Source: AC-32 sp963813435 | GTDB lineage: Bacteria; Actinomycetota; Thermoleophilia; Gaiellales; Gaiellaceae | Assembly (NCBI GenBank): GCA_963813435.1 | Contig: CAWEYY010000003.1 | Coordinates: 372,001-436,000, forward strand | Length of the DNA: 64,000 nt | Reading direction: 5' to 3' | Shown: positions 40,744 to 50,014 of the stretch, piece after piece | Position numbering within the stretch: the stretch's first letter is position 1 | How the letters are laid out: every line of letters starts with the position of its first letter | Position numbers and translations under genes: made by a program | The notes under the pieces: generated by a model | The model's database searches: none | What the model was told of the DNA's origin: nothing | Seen by the model: only the letters and a program-made list of their open reading frames with translations

Positions 40744-43700
40744 CAGGCGCTGCGCAGGCGCGGGCCGGCGCAGACGAGGTCGAGCGCGGGACAGTCGGCG
40801 CAGACGAACTCGCTCGGCGTCGGCCGGAACTCGCCCGCCTGGATCGCCGCGATCGACCGCGAGAGCTCGGCCTCCAGCGCCTCGACCTCTTCGACCTTGT
40901 AACAGACTGTTACTAGTTCGTTGGGTCGCTCGAGGAACTGGTAGACGACCTCGACCTCCTCGGCGCCCGCGCGGAAGCACGCGAGTGCGTAGATGACTCG
41001 CTGGAGCCGGTAGTCGCGCTCGACGATGTCGGCCGGCTCCGCCTCTTCCAACCAGTTCGTCTTGTAGTCGACGACCACCGCACGCGTCCCGTCCCGGTGC
41101 AGGACGTCGAGGCGGCCGTGGAAGAGGACGCCGTCGTGCTCGAACGCGAACGGCCGCTCGGCGGCCGCACCCTCGAGGCCCGCGAGGCGCGCGGCGAGCT
41201 CCGACTCGCAGTAGTCGGCAACGAAACCGCGGATCCGCTCGAGCTCCTCTGCGGTCGCGTCCGGGTAGCGCGCGTGCACGAGCTCGTCGAGCTCCGCAGG
41301 CGCCGCGGGCTCCCGCAGGTCGACCTCCTCGAGCAGCATGTGGACGGCGTCGCCGATCTCGGTCGCCGCAAGCCCGCCCTCGCCCTGGTCCACGGGCCTG
41401 AGCTTCCTCTCGTCCGGCCAGAGGCCGACGACCCGCTCGACGAAGTAGCGGTACGAGCAGCGGTCGAAGAGGGAGATCGCCGAGTACGACAGGTTCCGGG
41501 CACGATGGAGCGGCGGCTCCGGCACTTCGGGGAGTGGTGCAAGCGTCGGCGCATCCAGTGCCTCGTCCCCGTTGGCCGAGACGGCGAAGAGCTCGAGCTG
41601 CTCGAGCGCGGCCGGCTGGGCGGGTGCCTCCTCCTCGGCGAACCGGTCGACCCGCAGGAGCAACCGGGCCCCGTCGCGCTCGATCTCGACCGGGCCGCTC
41701 TCCGCGTCGTCGAGCTCCCGCGCCTCGAGCCGCTCGAGCACCCAGCCGATCGGCGTGCCCGCGTCCGCCCTGCCCTCGCCGATCGCGCCCGAGACGATCA
41801 GCCGGTCGATCGCGCGGGTCATCGCCACGTAGTAGAGGCGCCGCCGCTCGGCCTCCTCGGCGTCGCGCTCGGCGCTCTTGACGCTCTCGTAGTCGGCGGT
41901 CGAGAGGCGTCTCCCGCTCGCCGGATCGGCGACGCGGAAGCCGAGCCGCCCGTCCGGGAGGCAGAGGATCTCGTCGGCGTCGGGCCGCCCGCGGTCGCGG
42001 CCCGCGTCCGCGACGACGACGACCTTGAACTCGAGCCCCTTGGCCGAGTGAATCGTCAGGAGGCGGATCACGTCCGTTCCCTCCTCCTCGGCCGCTGCCT
42101 CGAGCTCGGAGGCTCCGACCGCGTCCTGCTCGGCGACGAAGCGGACGAAGCCCTCGACGTCCGGGCCGCGCAGTTCCTCGTACGAGCGTGCGAGCCGCCC
42201 GAGCTTGCGCAGGTTGGCGTAACGGCGGCGGCCGTCCCACTGCGCGAGCACCGCGAGGTCGTAGTCGTGCTCGCAGACGACCTGCTCGCAGAGCCGCTCG
42301 AGCGTGAGCGAGGACGCCTGGCCGGCGAGCCGGTCGTACCGCTGTTTGAACGCCTGGAGGAGCCGCGTGTCGCGTGATGACAAACCGCTAGGTGGGAGCT
42401 CCTTCTCGAGCCCGGTGAAGAGCGGCCGCCTGGTCGCCGCGCGCCGCAGCAGGACGAGCGCGTCGTTGGAGACGCCGACGAACGGCGAAGCGAGCACGGA
42501 CACGAGCGCCTCGTCGTCGTAGCGGTTGTGGAGGAGGCGGAGGTACGCGAGCAGGTCGACGACCTGCTGCTGCCGGTAGTAGTCGCGTCCCGTGGCGCGG
42601 AAGGTCGGCAGGCCCTCGGCCCGCAGCTCCTCCTCGTAGAGCCGCGCGTCGGTTCCGGCGGCGAACAGGAGAACGATCTCGCCCGGAGCCGCCTCACCCG
42701 AGTCGACGAGCGCCCGCACGCGCTTCGCGATGTGGCGCGCCTCCGCGGAGCGCCAGTGCGTCCCGGTGCCGTTGTAGCTGTCCTTGTCGGTGACGAGCAG
42801 CTCGACGGCCGGGCCGAACGCGGGGTCCGGGAAGCGTCCCGCGGCCGCGAGAGGGTGGAACGACTCGCCGAAGTCGGCCGCGAACAGGTGGTTGATCACG
42901 TCGAGAACCTCGGGACGCGAGCGGTAGTTCTGCGTCAGCGCCAGCACGCCGCCCGCCTGCTCTCGCCGCTCGCGGAAGACCTCGACGTCCGCGTGCCGGA
43001 AGCGGTAGATCGACTGGAACTCGTCGCCGACGAAGAAGAGCTCACCGTCCTTGCTGGCGAGCAGGTCGACCAGCTCGCACTGCAGCCGGTTCGTGTCCTG
43101 GAACTCGTCGACCATGACGGAGCGGAAGCGCCAGCTCTCGCGCTCGCGGATGTCGTCGTGCTCCTGCAGGACCTCGCGCGCGAGGAGCTGGAGGTCCTCG
43201 AAGTCGAGCGCCGACTCACGGTCCTTCGCCTCGCGGTAGGCGCGGTCGTAGGTCAGCAGGAGCTCCTGGAGCTGCTCGCGATCTCGGGCGGCGAGCGCTT
43301 CGAGCGCGGCCCGCTCGACGGCGTGCCTCGACTCCTCGTACGCCTCGCCCTCCCCTCCGCGCGCGCGGAGGTCAGAGAGGTCGAGCAGCACCTCGGGCGA
43401 GGGCGACGACTCGAGGAAGCGCAGCGCCTCGGCTTGCCCGAGTGCCGTTGCGGCCGCGCGCAGGTCGTCGAGCCGTTCGTCGAGCTGCGGGTCGCCGGGC
43501 GCCTCGAGCTGCAGCGGCAGCCCGGACGAGCGAAGCGTCTCGTGTACGCCGGTTAGCATCCGCCGCAACCGGCTGCCGCCATACGACGCGAGCAGCCGCA
43601 GGCGCTCCGGGCTGTCGCCACAGAACTCTTCGAGCGCGGCGCGGAAGGCCTCGCCGCGGAGGACGCGGCCCTGGCTGTCGTCGAGGATGCGGAAGCGCGG

Positions 43701-44039
43701 GTCGATCCCGGCGGCGAACGGGTGCGCCTTCAGCAGGCGGCGGCAGAACCCGTGGATGGTCGAGATCCAGGCGCCGTCGAGCTGCCGCGCGAGGTCGTGG
43801 CGGGCGAGCTCGACGAGACGCTTCCGGATTCGCCCGCGCAGCTCGCCGGCGGCTCGCTCGGTGTAGGTGATCACGAGGATCGAGTCGACGTCGAGCCCGC
43901 GCTCGCACACCGCGCGGCAGAAGCGCTCGACGATCACCGTCGTCTTGCCCGTCCCAGCGCCTGCCGACACGAAGACGACCCCCGGCTCCTCGATCGCGCG
44001 AAGCTGCTCCAGGTTCGGTGCCCTTTCGACGGTGCTCAC
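40743..44039 (-). CDS. addA: AddA-type UvrD helicase-nuclease
   Basis: A 1098-aa protein: Walker A SAGAGTGKTTVIVERF, VITYTERAAGEL, STIHGFCRRLL, Walker B MVDEFQDTNRLQ, RYRSRPEVLDVIN-type motif and TIHSAKGLEFKVVVV, giving the full superfamily-1 set. A C-terminal PD-(D/E)XK nuclease follows (GRLDVLHRDG, VVVDYKTNW). With AddB it resects double-strand ends. Start GTG 44039 overlaps the addB stop (GTGA). AdnB is a related possibility. Confidence 0.88.
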   Translation of the reverse strand: MSTVERAPNLEQLRAIEEPGVVFVSAGAGTGKTTVIVERFCRAVCERGLDVDSILVITYTERAAGELRGRIRKRLVELARHDLARQLDGAWISTIHGFCRRLLKAHPFAAGIDPRFRILDDSQGRVLRGEAFRAALEEFCGDSPERLRLLASYGGSRLRRMLTGVHETLRSSGLPLQLEAPGDPQLDERLDDLRAAATALGQAEALRFLESSPSPEVLLDLSDLRARGGEGEAYEESRHAVERAALEALAARDREQLQELLLTYDRAYREAKDRESALDFEDLQLLAREVLQEHDDIRERESWRFRSVMVDEFQDTNRLQCELVDLLASKDGELFFVGDEFQSIYRFRHADVEVFRERREQAGGVLALTQNYRSRPEVLDVINHLFAADFGESFHPLAAAGRFPDPAFGPAVELLVTDKDSYNGTGTHWRSAEARHIAKRVRALVDSGEAAPGEIVLLFAAGTDARLYEEELRAEGLPTFRATGRDYYRQQQVVDLLAYLRLLHNRYDDEALVSVLASPFVGVSNDALVLLRRAATRRPLFTGLEKELPPSGLSSRDTRLLQAFKQRYDRLAGQASSLTLERLCEQVVCEHDYDLAVLAQWDGRRRYANLRKLGRLARSYEELRGPDVEGFVRFVAEQDAVGASELEAAAEEEGTDVIRLLTIHSAKGLEFKVVVVADAGRDRGRPDADEILCLPDGRLGFRVADPASGRRLSTADYESVKSAERDAEEAERRRLYYVAMTRAIDRLIVSGAIGEGRADAGTPIGWVLERLEARELDDAESGPVEIERDGARLLLRVDRFAEEEAPAQPAALEQLELFAVSANGDEALDAPTLAPLPEVPEPPLHRARNLSYSAISLFDRCSYRYFVERVVGLWPDERKLRPVDQGEGGLAATEIGDAVHMLLEEVDLREPAAPAELDELVHARYPDATAEELERIRGFVADYCESELAARLAGLEGAAAERPFAFEHDGVLFHGRLDVLHRDGTRAVVVDYKTNWLEEAEPADIVERDYRLQRVIYALACFRAGAEEVEVVYQFLERPNELVTVCYKVEEVEALEAELSRSIAAIQAGEFRPTPSEFVCADCPALDLVCAGPRLRSA

Positions 44040-46996
44040 GTTCTCTTCACCCGGCACATCGGCCAGAGGTCGCACCAGGTCGGGCACGGGAACCCGTTCT
44101 TCGGGTCGTGCCGCACGTCGCCGGCCCTGATCCGCTCGACCATCGCGCGTGCGTGCTCCTGGGCGCGGTCGATCTGCCCCCAGAACGCGTCCTCGTCGAG
44201 GTAGTCGTTGCGCGAGAACCCGGGCACGCCGTCGTCGCGCGCCTCCGCCCGCAGCAGCCCGCGGGCCTGCCCCTCGCCTGCGAGCGAGCGGTAGACGCCG
44301 CCGAGCGGCTCGATCCCGACGAGGTCGCGCAGCACGAGCATGTACAGCGGGATCTGGAGGTGGAGCTCCGTCTCGATCTTCCGCGCAGAGTGCGCGGTGC
44401 GGCCCGACTTGTAGTCGACCACGATCCCGCGCGCGCCGAACGGGTCGCGGTCGATGCGGTCGATCTTCCCCGAGACGGTGAAGCCGCCGAGGTCCAGGCC
44501 GCGCTGCAGCTCGGGGGCGGAGCGCTCGGAACCGAACGAGACCTCGAACCGGTTCGGGACGAGCGGCGACGGCGACCCGGCCTCGGCGCGCACGAGCTGC
44601 TCGAGGTCGCGCGAGAGGCTCTCCTCCAACTCGCGCCGCTCGAGCTCCGGGAGGTCGGCCCGGACGTGAGCCTCGAGTGTCGTGGCGAGGCACTCGCGCA
44701 TGAAGTCGAGCGCGTCGTCGAGCGTCTCGGCCTGCACCTGTTCGGCGCCGGTCCGCTTCGGCAGGCCCTTGTAGAAGCTGAACAGCACCTGATGGGCGAC
44801 GCTCCCGCGCAGCAGCGCGTCGACCTCGGCGTCGATCGACCTCGGCGAGACGAGTCGTTCGAAGAGCCACATCGACGAGCAGTCGGCGAAGCGCTCGAGA
44901 TCGGTGACGGAGAAGCTCGTCTTCTGCTGCAACTCCTCGAGGACCACCGGGTGCGTGAGCCGCGTCGGGCGGTCGAAGGCCTCCAGCGCGCGCTCGAGGC
45001 GGCGCTCCCAGCCGTTCGCGCGGGCGAGCGGCCTCGCGGCACGCGCGTCGTCGGAGGCGAGCCTGGCGAGGGCGCGCACGCGCTCCCGCTCGCTCGGCGC
45101 GGTCTCGACCGGCCACGTGAGCGCAGGCAGTGACCGGCGGCGGGTCCAGCGCTCGACGTCCTCGGCCGCGAAGAGCCCGCGCACCTCGTCCCAGAACGGG
45201 CTCGGCTCGCGCGGTGCGCCGTCGTCGTTCGCAGCTTCGCGCACGAGGTACAGCCGCCGCGTCGGCCGCGTGCAGGCCGTGTAGAAGAGGTAGCGGTCGC
45301 GCGAGACCGGATCGGTTCGGAGCAGGCGGCCGGTACGCGACGAGCGCTCGAGCTCGGCCTTCCGCTCCTCGTCGAGGAACGGCGACCCCTCCGTGCGGCG
45401 CGGCAGGCCGCCCTCTTCGAGGCCGAGCACGAAGAGCGCCTCGAAGCGGCGGGTCCGCGCGCGGAGCAGGTCGAGGACGGCCACGCGGCCGGCCTCTCGG
45501 GCGCCTGCGAGCCGGACGGTCGCGCGCTCGAGCAGCGCGACGACGTCCTCGCGGCTGAGCTCACCGCCGAGGTCGCGCCAGTCGGCGAGCTGGTCTGCGA
45601 GGCGGGCCACCTCCGCCTGCGCGCGGAGATCGAGCAGCGCTGTCCTCGTCGTCGGCGGAGCCTCCTTGCCGTGCGCGCACGACACCATCGCCCTCGCGAG
45701 GTCACGGATTCCAGCCAGGGGGTCGTCGGCCGCACGCAGCGGGCCGAGCTGCGGCAGCGGCTGCTGGCGCAGCTTCTCGACCTCCTCCTCGACGCGAGCG
45801 GGGGCGTTGACCCCGCGTCCGCGCAGGCGGCCCTCGAGGAAGTCGACGTGCCCGCGTGCGAGCCCGGAGTACGGCGAGCGCAGGAACGAGAACAGGTCGC
45901 GCCGCTCGCCGTCCAGCCACGCGTAGCGCAGCAGGCCCAGAAGCGCCTGGCCGAACGGCGTCTGGCCGAGCCGCACCCGGCCCTCGACCGCATAGGGAAC
46001 GCCGAGGGTCACGAACGCGGTGTCGAGCGCCGCGCGCCAGCGGTCGATCGACGGGCAGACGACGGCGATCTCCTCGGCCGGCGTGCCCGCGCGCAGGAGC
46101 GCGAGCACCTCGTCGGCGAGCAGCTCGAGCGTCCCGCGCAGGCCGGCGCCCTCGAGGAACCGGAGCGAGCCGTCCAGCCCCGGCGCCGCGGTGACCCGCC
46201 CGTTTCCGTTCGCGGACTCGCGGAAGAGCCCGCGCTCGAGGTGAGCCAGCACCGGCGAGCGCGCGGCCGGGTTCGGCGGCAGCTCCTCGACCTCCTCGGC
46301 GAGCGCGGCGAGGTCCGCCGAGGTACGCGAGAGCGAGGCGAACGCGTCGCGTCCGGGCTCGTACGGCAGCGAGACGGTCACGTCCGATCGGGCCGCGAGC
46401 GCCTCGAGCAGCGCCCATTCGGCTCCGGTCAGGTCCTCGAAGCCGTACGCGAAGATCGGGCGGCCGTCCCAGGCGTCGAGCTCGCCGGCCAGACGCTCGG
46501 CCGCACGGCGCCGCTCGAGCTCGCGGTCGGAGAGGCCGAGCCGTTCGAGCTCCTCTCGGTAGGCCGCGTACAGCTCGGCGAGCTGGTCGTCGCGCTCGCC
46601 GTCCAGCTCGGACGGCTCGAGCAGCGCCGACTCGAGCTCGGCCACCGTCGCGCCGAGCGCGTCGGCGAACCCGGTGAACCGCGCGGAGCGTCCGAGCCCT
46701 TGCGGCCGGGCCTGCTCGACGACGCGCCGGAGCAGCAGCGTGCGCTGCGCATCGGTCACGACTCGCCGCCGCTCGCCATTCGAGGGCCCGATCCTTCGGA
46801 AGAGGTCGTCGAACGTGCCGATCGAGCCGCCCATCAGCGCACCGCTTCCCCGCAGGAGCTCGCGCTCCGCGCGGTCGACGTCCGGCCGGTTCGGCACGAT
46901 CAGGAACGGATCCGAGTCGAGCGCACCCAGATAGCGCTCGAGCAGGCGCGCGACCTTGCCGGCGTTGGCCGGACCTGCGAGCACGCTCAGAGCCAT
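44036..46996 (-). CDS. addB: AddB-type nuclease subunit
   Basis: A 986-aa protein. The N-terminus has a degenerate nucleotide loop (LAGPANAGKVARLLE); the middle resembles an inactivated helicase (LRARTRRFEALFVLGLEEGGLPRR). The C-terminal nuclease has GKIDRIDRDPFGARGIVVDY-type motif, and likely 4Fe-4S Cys in FADCSSMWLF plus CPTWCDLWPMC, as in AddB. It pairs with AddA in end resection. The ATG has TAGGAT 6 bases upstream, so the mRNA looks leaderless. Confidence 0.87.
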   Translation of the reverse strand: MALSVLAGPANAGKVARLLERYLGALDSDPFLIVPNRPDVDRAERELLRGSGALMGGSIGTFDDLFRRIGPSNGERRRVVTDAQRTLLLRRVVEQARPQGLGRSARFTGFADALGATVAELESALLEPSELDGERDDQLAELYAAYREELERLGLSDRELERRRAAERLAGELDAWDGRPIFAYGFEDLTGAEWALLEALAARSDVTVSLPYEPGRDAFASLSRTSADLAALAEEVEELPPNPAARSPVLAHLERGLFRESANGNGRVTAAPGLDGSLRFLEGAGLRGTLELLADEVLALLRAGTPAEEIAVVCPSIDRWRAALDTAFVTLGVPYAVEGRVRLGQTPFGQALLGLLRYAWLDGERRDLFSFLRSPYSGLARGHVDFLEGRLRGRGVNAPARVEEEVEKLRQQPLPQLGPLRAADDPLAGIRDLARAMVSCAHGKEAPPTTRTALLDLRAQAEVARLADQLADWRDLGGELSREDVVALLERATVRLAGAREAGRVAVLDLLRARTRRFEALFVLGLEEGGLPRRTEGSPFLDEERKAELERSSRTGRLLRTDPVSRDRYLFYTACTRPTRRLYLVREAANDDGAPREPSPFWDEVRGLFAAEDVERWTRRRSLPALTWPVETAPSERERVRALARLASDDARAARPLARANGWERRLERALEAFDRPTRLTHPVVLEELQQKTSFSVTDLERFADCSSMWLFERLVSPRSIDAEVDALLRGSVAHQVLFSFYKGLPKRTGAEQVQAETLDDALDFMRECLATTLEAHVRADLPELERRELEESLSRDLEQLVRAEAGSPSPLVPNRFEVSFGSERSAPELQRGLDLGGFTVSGKIDRIDRDPFGARGIVVDYKSGRTAHSARKIETELHLQIPLYMLVLRDLVGIEPLGGVYRSLAGEGQARGLLRAEARDDGVPGFSRNDYLDEDAFWGQIDRAQEHARAMVERIRAGDVRHDPKNGFPCPTWCDLWPMCRVKRT

Positions 46997-47002
46997 CGGC
47001 CC

Positions 47003-47008
47003 ATCCTA
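47003..47008 (-). promoter_or_regulatory. -10 box of leaderless addB-addA-nth operon
   Basis: TAGGAT lies 6 bases before ATG 46996, after the hairpin at 47041. Confidence 0.55.
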
Positions 47009-47040
47009 GTCTCGGGGCACGACGGTTCCGGAGCGCGCGA

Positions 47041-47062
47041 GGGGCGGGGTCGCCCCCGCCCC
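47041..47062 (-). terminator. GC-rich hairpin after small Zn protein
   Basis: GGGGCGGGG and CCCCGCCCC form a 9-bp stem with a four-base loop, 3 bases past the small gene's stop. No T-tract follows. Confidence 0.45.
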
Positions 47063-47065
47063 GTC

Positions 47066-47263
47066 TTAGGCCATTGCGGACTTCGGGCGGCGGCCGCGTC
47101 GGGCTACCGCATGGCCGGGGATTTGCCCGGCACAGTTGTCGCAGAGATCGGCCTGCTTCGAGCCGCGACGAGCATCTGCGAAGTTGAGGCGCATCGAAGC
47201 GCCTTTTCCTTCGCCGATTTCCACCCCACAGTTATCGCAAACCAGCACTGTTTTACGCGCCAA
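47066..47263 (-). CDS. Small zinc-ribbon protein
   Basis: A 65-aa protein with two CxxC pairs (VCDNCG and LCDNCAGQ), a DARRGSKQ segment and a basic tail ending RRGRRPKSAMA. It probably binds one zinc and nucleic acid. The start is TTG 47263, shown by GGAGGA upstream; no ATG is available. I do not recognise a named family. Confidence 0.75.
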   Translation of the reverse strand: MARKTVLVCDNCGVEIGEGKGASMRLNFADARRGSKQADLCDNCAGQIPGHAVARRGRRPKSAMA

Positions 47264-47391
47264 AGTCGCTCCTCCTTGGTTCCGTCCGGAATGCCGCTCA
47301 ATCCGGCACTGGGCTGTGCGAATACTACGCGTAGAGTTTCACCGGTCGCAGAGAGAACGAACACGTGAATGGCAACCGCGAAGGGAGCTGA

Positions 47392-48462
47392 ATGACCTCG
47401 AACACGATTGTCGTCCTCGAAGGCGACGACACAGGCCAGGAATTGCTGGAAGAGGCGCTGCGCGTGCTCGCTCCCGACGTGACCGGGATCGAGCTCCACT
47501 TTCCACGATTCGATCTCTCCCTCGCAGCGAGGCGCGCGACCGAAAACGCGATCGTCTACGAGGCGGCCGCCGCGGTCCGCGAGGCCGGGCTCGGCCTGAA
47601 AGCCGCGACCGTTACACCCGAGGGCGCGGGCGATGTCGGCTCGCCGAACCGCATTCTCCGCGAGGAGATCGGCGGCCGCGTGATCGTCCGCACCGGGCGG
47701 AGGATTCCCGGCGTCGTTCCGCTCGGCGGCGTGCACGCGCCGATCTCAGTCGTCCGGATGGCCGTTGGAGACGCGTACGGCGCGGAGGAATGGCGCGAGG
47801 GCTCCGGCGACGACGAGGTCGCGTTCCGGACCGAGCGGATCGAGCGGAAGATCTGCCGTGCGGTCGCCGAGTTCTCGTTCCGGCTCGCGGAGCAGACCGA
47901 CGCCAAGGTCTTCGGCGGCCCCAAGTTCACGGTCAGCCCTGTCTACGAGGGGCTTCTCAAGGAGGAGATGGACTCGTCCGCCGAGCGGTACCCGGAGGTG
48001 CCCTACGACCCGCAGCTGATCGACGCGACGTTCGCACTGCTGGTGGCCTCGAGCGGCGACCCGCTCGTGATCCCCGCACTGAACCGGGACGGCGACATCC
48101 TCTCCGACCTCGTCCTGCCGTTGTTCGGATCGATCGCCGGCTCCGAGTCTTTGCTGGTCGCGTTCGGGGAGGACTTCGTGCCCACGGTCATCCTGGCCGA
48201 GGCCGCGCACGGGACCGCGCCCTCGCTCAAGGGGAAGAACGTCGCGAACCCGATGGCGATGATCCTCGCCGGAGCGGCGCTTCTGTCCTACGCGGGCGAG
48301 GAGGCGCAGGCCCCTGCGCGGGCGATACGCGAGGCGAGCCTGGAGGCCGTCGCGGAGGGAGTGCGCACGGCCGATCTCAGCGGCCACGCGACGACGAGCG
48401 AGTTCACGGACGAGGTGATCCGCCGCACGCGCTCGAAACTCGAGGTCTGGTCGACGCTCTGA
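47392..48462 (+). CDS. Isocitrate/isopropylmalate dehydrogenase-family enzyme
   Basis: A 356-aa beta-decarboxylating dehydrogenase. Nucleotide-side start VVLEGDDTGQELLEEAL, ATVTPEGAGDVGSPN and the C-terminal ILAEAAHGTAPSLKGKNVANP are family marks. The usual isocitrate or isopropylmalate loop residues are not distinctive enough to choose between IDH, IPMDH and homoisocitrate types. No leu genes lie nearby. A GAAGGGAGC site precedes the ATG. Confidence 0.82.
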   Translation: MTSNTIVVLEGDDTGQELLEEALRVLAPDVTGIELHFPRFDLSLAARRATENAIVYEAAAAVREAGLGLKAATVTPEGAGDVGSPNRILREEIGGRVIVRTGRRIPGVVPLGGVHAPISVVRMAVGDAYGAEEWREGSGDDEVAFRTERIERKICRAVAEFSFRLAEQTDAKVFGGPKFTVSPVYEGLLKEEMDSSAERYPEVPYDPQLIDATFALLVASSGDPLVIPALNRDGDILSDLVLPLFGSIAGSESLLVAFGEDFVPTVILAEAAHGTAPSLKGKNVANPMAMILAGAALLSYAGEEAQAPARAIREASLEAVAEGVRTADLSGHATTSEFTDEVIRRTRSKLEVWSTL

Positions 48463-48463
48463 G

Positions 48464-49040
48464 TCAGGACGCGGCCGCGGTCGTGAGCGGCGCCGCCTCG
48501 CCGACGACCTCGAGGAAGACCGCGACGATCTCCGGGTCGAACTGCGTGCCCGCGCAGCGGGCGACCTCGGCGACGGCTTCCTCGTGGCTGAGCGCGCGCC
48601 GGTAGGGGCGGTCGCTGGTCATCGCGTCGAACGCGTCCGCGATCGCGAGTACGCGCGCCTCGAGCGGGATCTGCTCGCCCGAGCGGCCGGTCGGGTAGCC
48701 GCCTCCGTCCCAGCGCTCGTGGTGGTAGAGGACGTACGGGAGCGCCTTTCGGAACGACGAGAGGCGGAACAGAATGCGCGCGCCGAGCTTGGGGTGCTCG
48801 CGGATCTGCGCGAGCTCGTGCTCGTCCAGCCGGCCGGGCTTGCTGAGCACGTCGTCGGAGATCGCGAGCTTGCCGAGGTCGTGGAGCGGCCCGCCCACCT
48901 GCAGGTGTGACAGAGCGCTCCTCGTCCCAGCCGAGCCGCCGCGCGATCGCCTCGGCCAGCACCGTCACACGAGTCGAGTGGCCCTGCGTGTACGGATCAC
49001 GGGCCTCGATCGCCCGGCTGAGCATCGGAAGCATCGTCAC
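48464..49040 (-). pseudogene. HD-GYP domain protein, frameshifted and short
   Basis: About 192 codons. The first part has MLSRAIEARDPYTQGHSTRV; after one extra base near 48900-48910 the frame continues with LQVGGPLHDLGKLAISD (HD metal site), YHHERWDGGGYPTG (GYP) and ADAFDAMTSDRPYR. Removing the base restores a canonical HD-GYP cyclic-di-GMP phosphodiesterase domain. No sensory domain precedes it and a REP element lies 40 bases upstream. It is an assembly error or a decayed gene. The start is GTG 49040 or ATG 49034. Confidence 0.8.
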
Positions 49041-49080
49041 GGGACGACTGGATTCAACCCGGACGCGCAAATCCCTCCAA

Positions 49081-49139
49081 GGCGTTCGCTTGCGACGCCG
49101 ACCTGAGAGGCCATGCCGGCTTTGCCGGCGTGGCCGTTT
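49081..49139 (+). repeat. REP-like element, single copy
   Basis: Matches the 62-base unit. The main stem reads GGCCATGCCGGC-TTT-GCCGGCGTGGCC, where a G:C pair is replaced by A:T on both sides. Confidence 0.8.
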
Positions 49140-49156
49140 GACGGTGAAGGAATCCG

Positions 49157-50014
49157 TCAGCGCCAGATTCCGGTGATCGGCCCGACCCTCGCCGAGCGGC
49201 CGAGCCGCGGCAGGCCCCAGGCGTCCTCGATCGTGCGCAGCAGCCCGTAGTGGGACGTGCGGCCGGCGAACTTCGAGCCCGGGACGACGAGCGGGCCGAG
49301 CGCGATCGCAGGGATCGGGTCGGTCGCCGGCAGCGAGCCGCTCGTCTCGTCGAAGACGACGAAGATCGCGCTGTTCGCGAGGCGTGGGCTCTTCAGGAGC
49401 GGCGGGAGGAAGCGCTTCAGCCACGCGTCTCCCGTCGCCACCGGGCAGTCGTGCATGTCGTGGCAGAGGTCGGGGATGACGAGGGCGAACGAGGGCAGTC
49501 TGTCGGCGGCGAGGTCGCGCGACAGCTGGCGCAGAGGGACTACCCGCTTCCGACGCGACCGGCTCAGCACGACGCTCCTGAAATAGAGAAACGGGACGTG
49601 GCGCTTGACGTAGCGCCCGCTCGAGGCGCCGGTGAAGCCCGGGCGCGGGAGCCCTTCCGCGTACGCCTTCCAGGTCAGGTGTGCGCGCGCGAGGGTGTCC
49701 GCGAGGTTCCGCGCCGACACGACGCAGCTCGTGCAGTCGCTCCGGATCCCCTGCGTCGAGCCGGATACGAGCGCCAGGTAGTTCGGCAGGCTCGGATGCG
49801 CGACGCCGCCATAGCGCGTGAGCGTCGCGTAGCGCGACGCGTACGCGTTGAACGCGGGCGCGTTCGGGCTGCCGAGCACCGCTGACTGCGGCTTGTTCTC
49901 CATCACGATCACCACGACGTGGTCGAACGCCGGCACGCGCGGCGGGGCCGCGCCGACTCCGCCCAGAGACGCGGCCGCGACTCCGAGCGCGACAAGGACG
50001 AGTGCGAGCCTCAG
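49157..50014 (-). CDS. Secreted phosphoesterase (phospholipase C/acid phosphatase-like)
   Basis: A 285-aa exported enzyme of the phosphoesterase family (PF04185-like). A signal peptide (LALVLVALGVAAASLGGVGA) precedes FDHVVVIVMENKPQ (metal Glu/Asn), GGVAHPSLPNYLALVSGST, LVIPDLCHDMHDC and VVFDETSG. It hydrolyses phosphate esters outside the membrane. No ATG, GTG or TTG is in frame; the only workable start is CTG 50014, overlapping the DedA stop (CTGA). Confidence 0.8.
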   Translation of the reverse strand: MRLALVLVALGVAAASLGGVGAAPPRVPAFDHVVVIVMENKPQSAVLGSPNAPAFNAYASRYATLTRYGGVAHPSLPNYLALVSGSTQGIRSDCTSCVVSARNLADTLARAHLTWKAYAEGLPRPGFTGASSGRYVKRHVPFLYFRSVVLSRSRRKRVVPLRQLSRDLAADRLPSFALVIPDLCHDMHDCPVATGDAWLKRFLPPLLKSPRLANSAIFVVFDETSGSLPATDPIPAIALGPLVVPGSKFAGRTSHYGLLRTIEDAWGLPRLGRSARVGPITGIWR

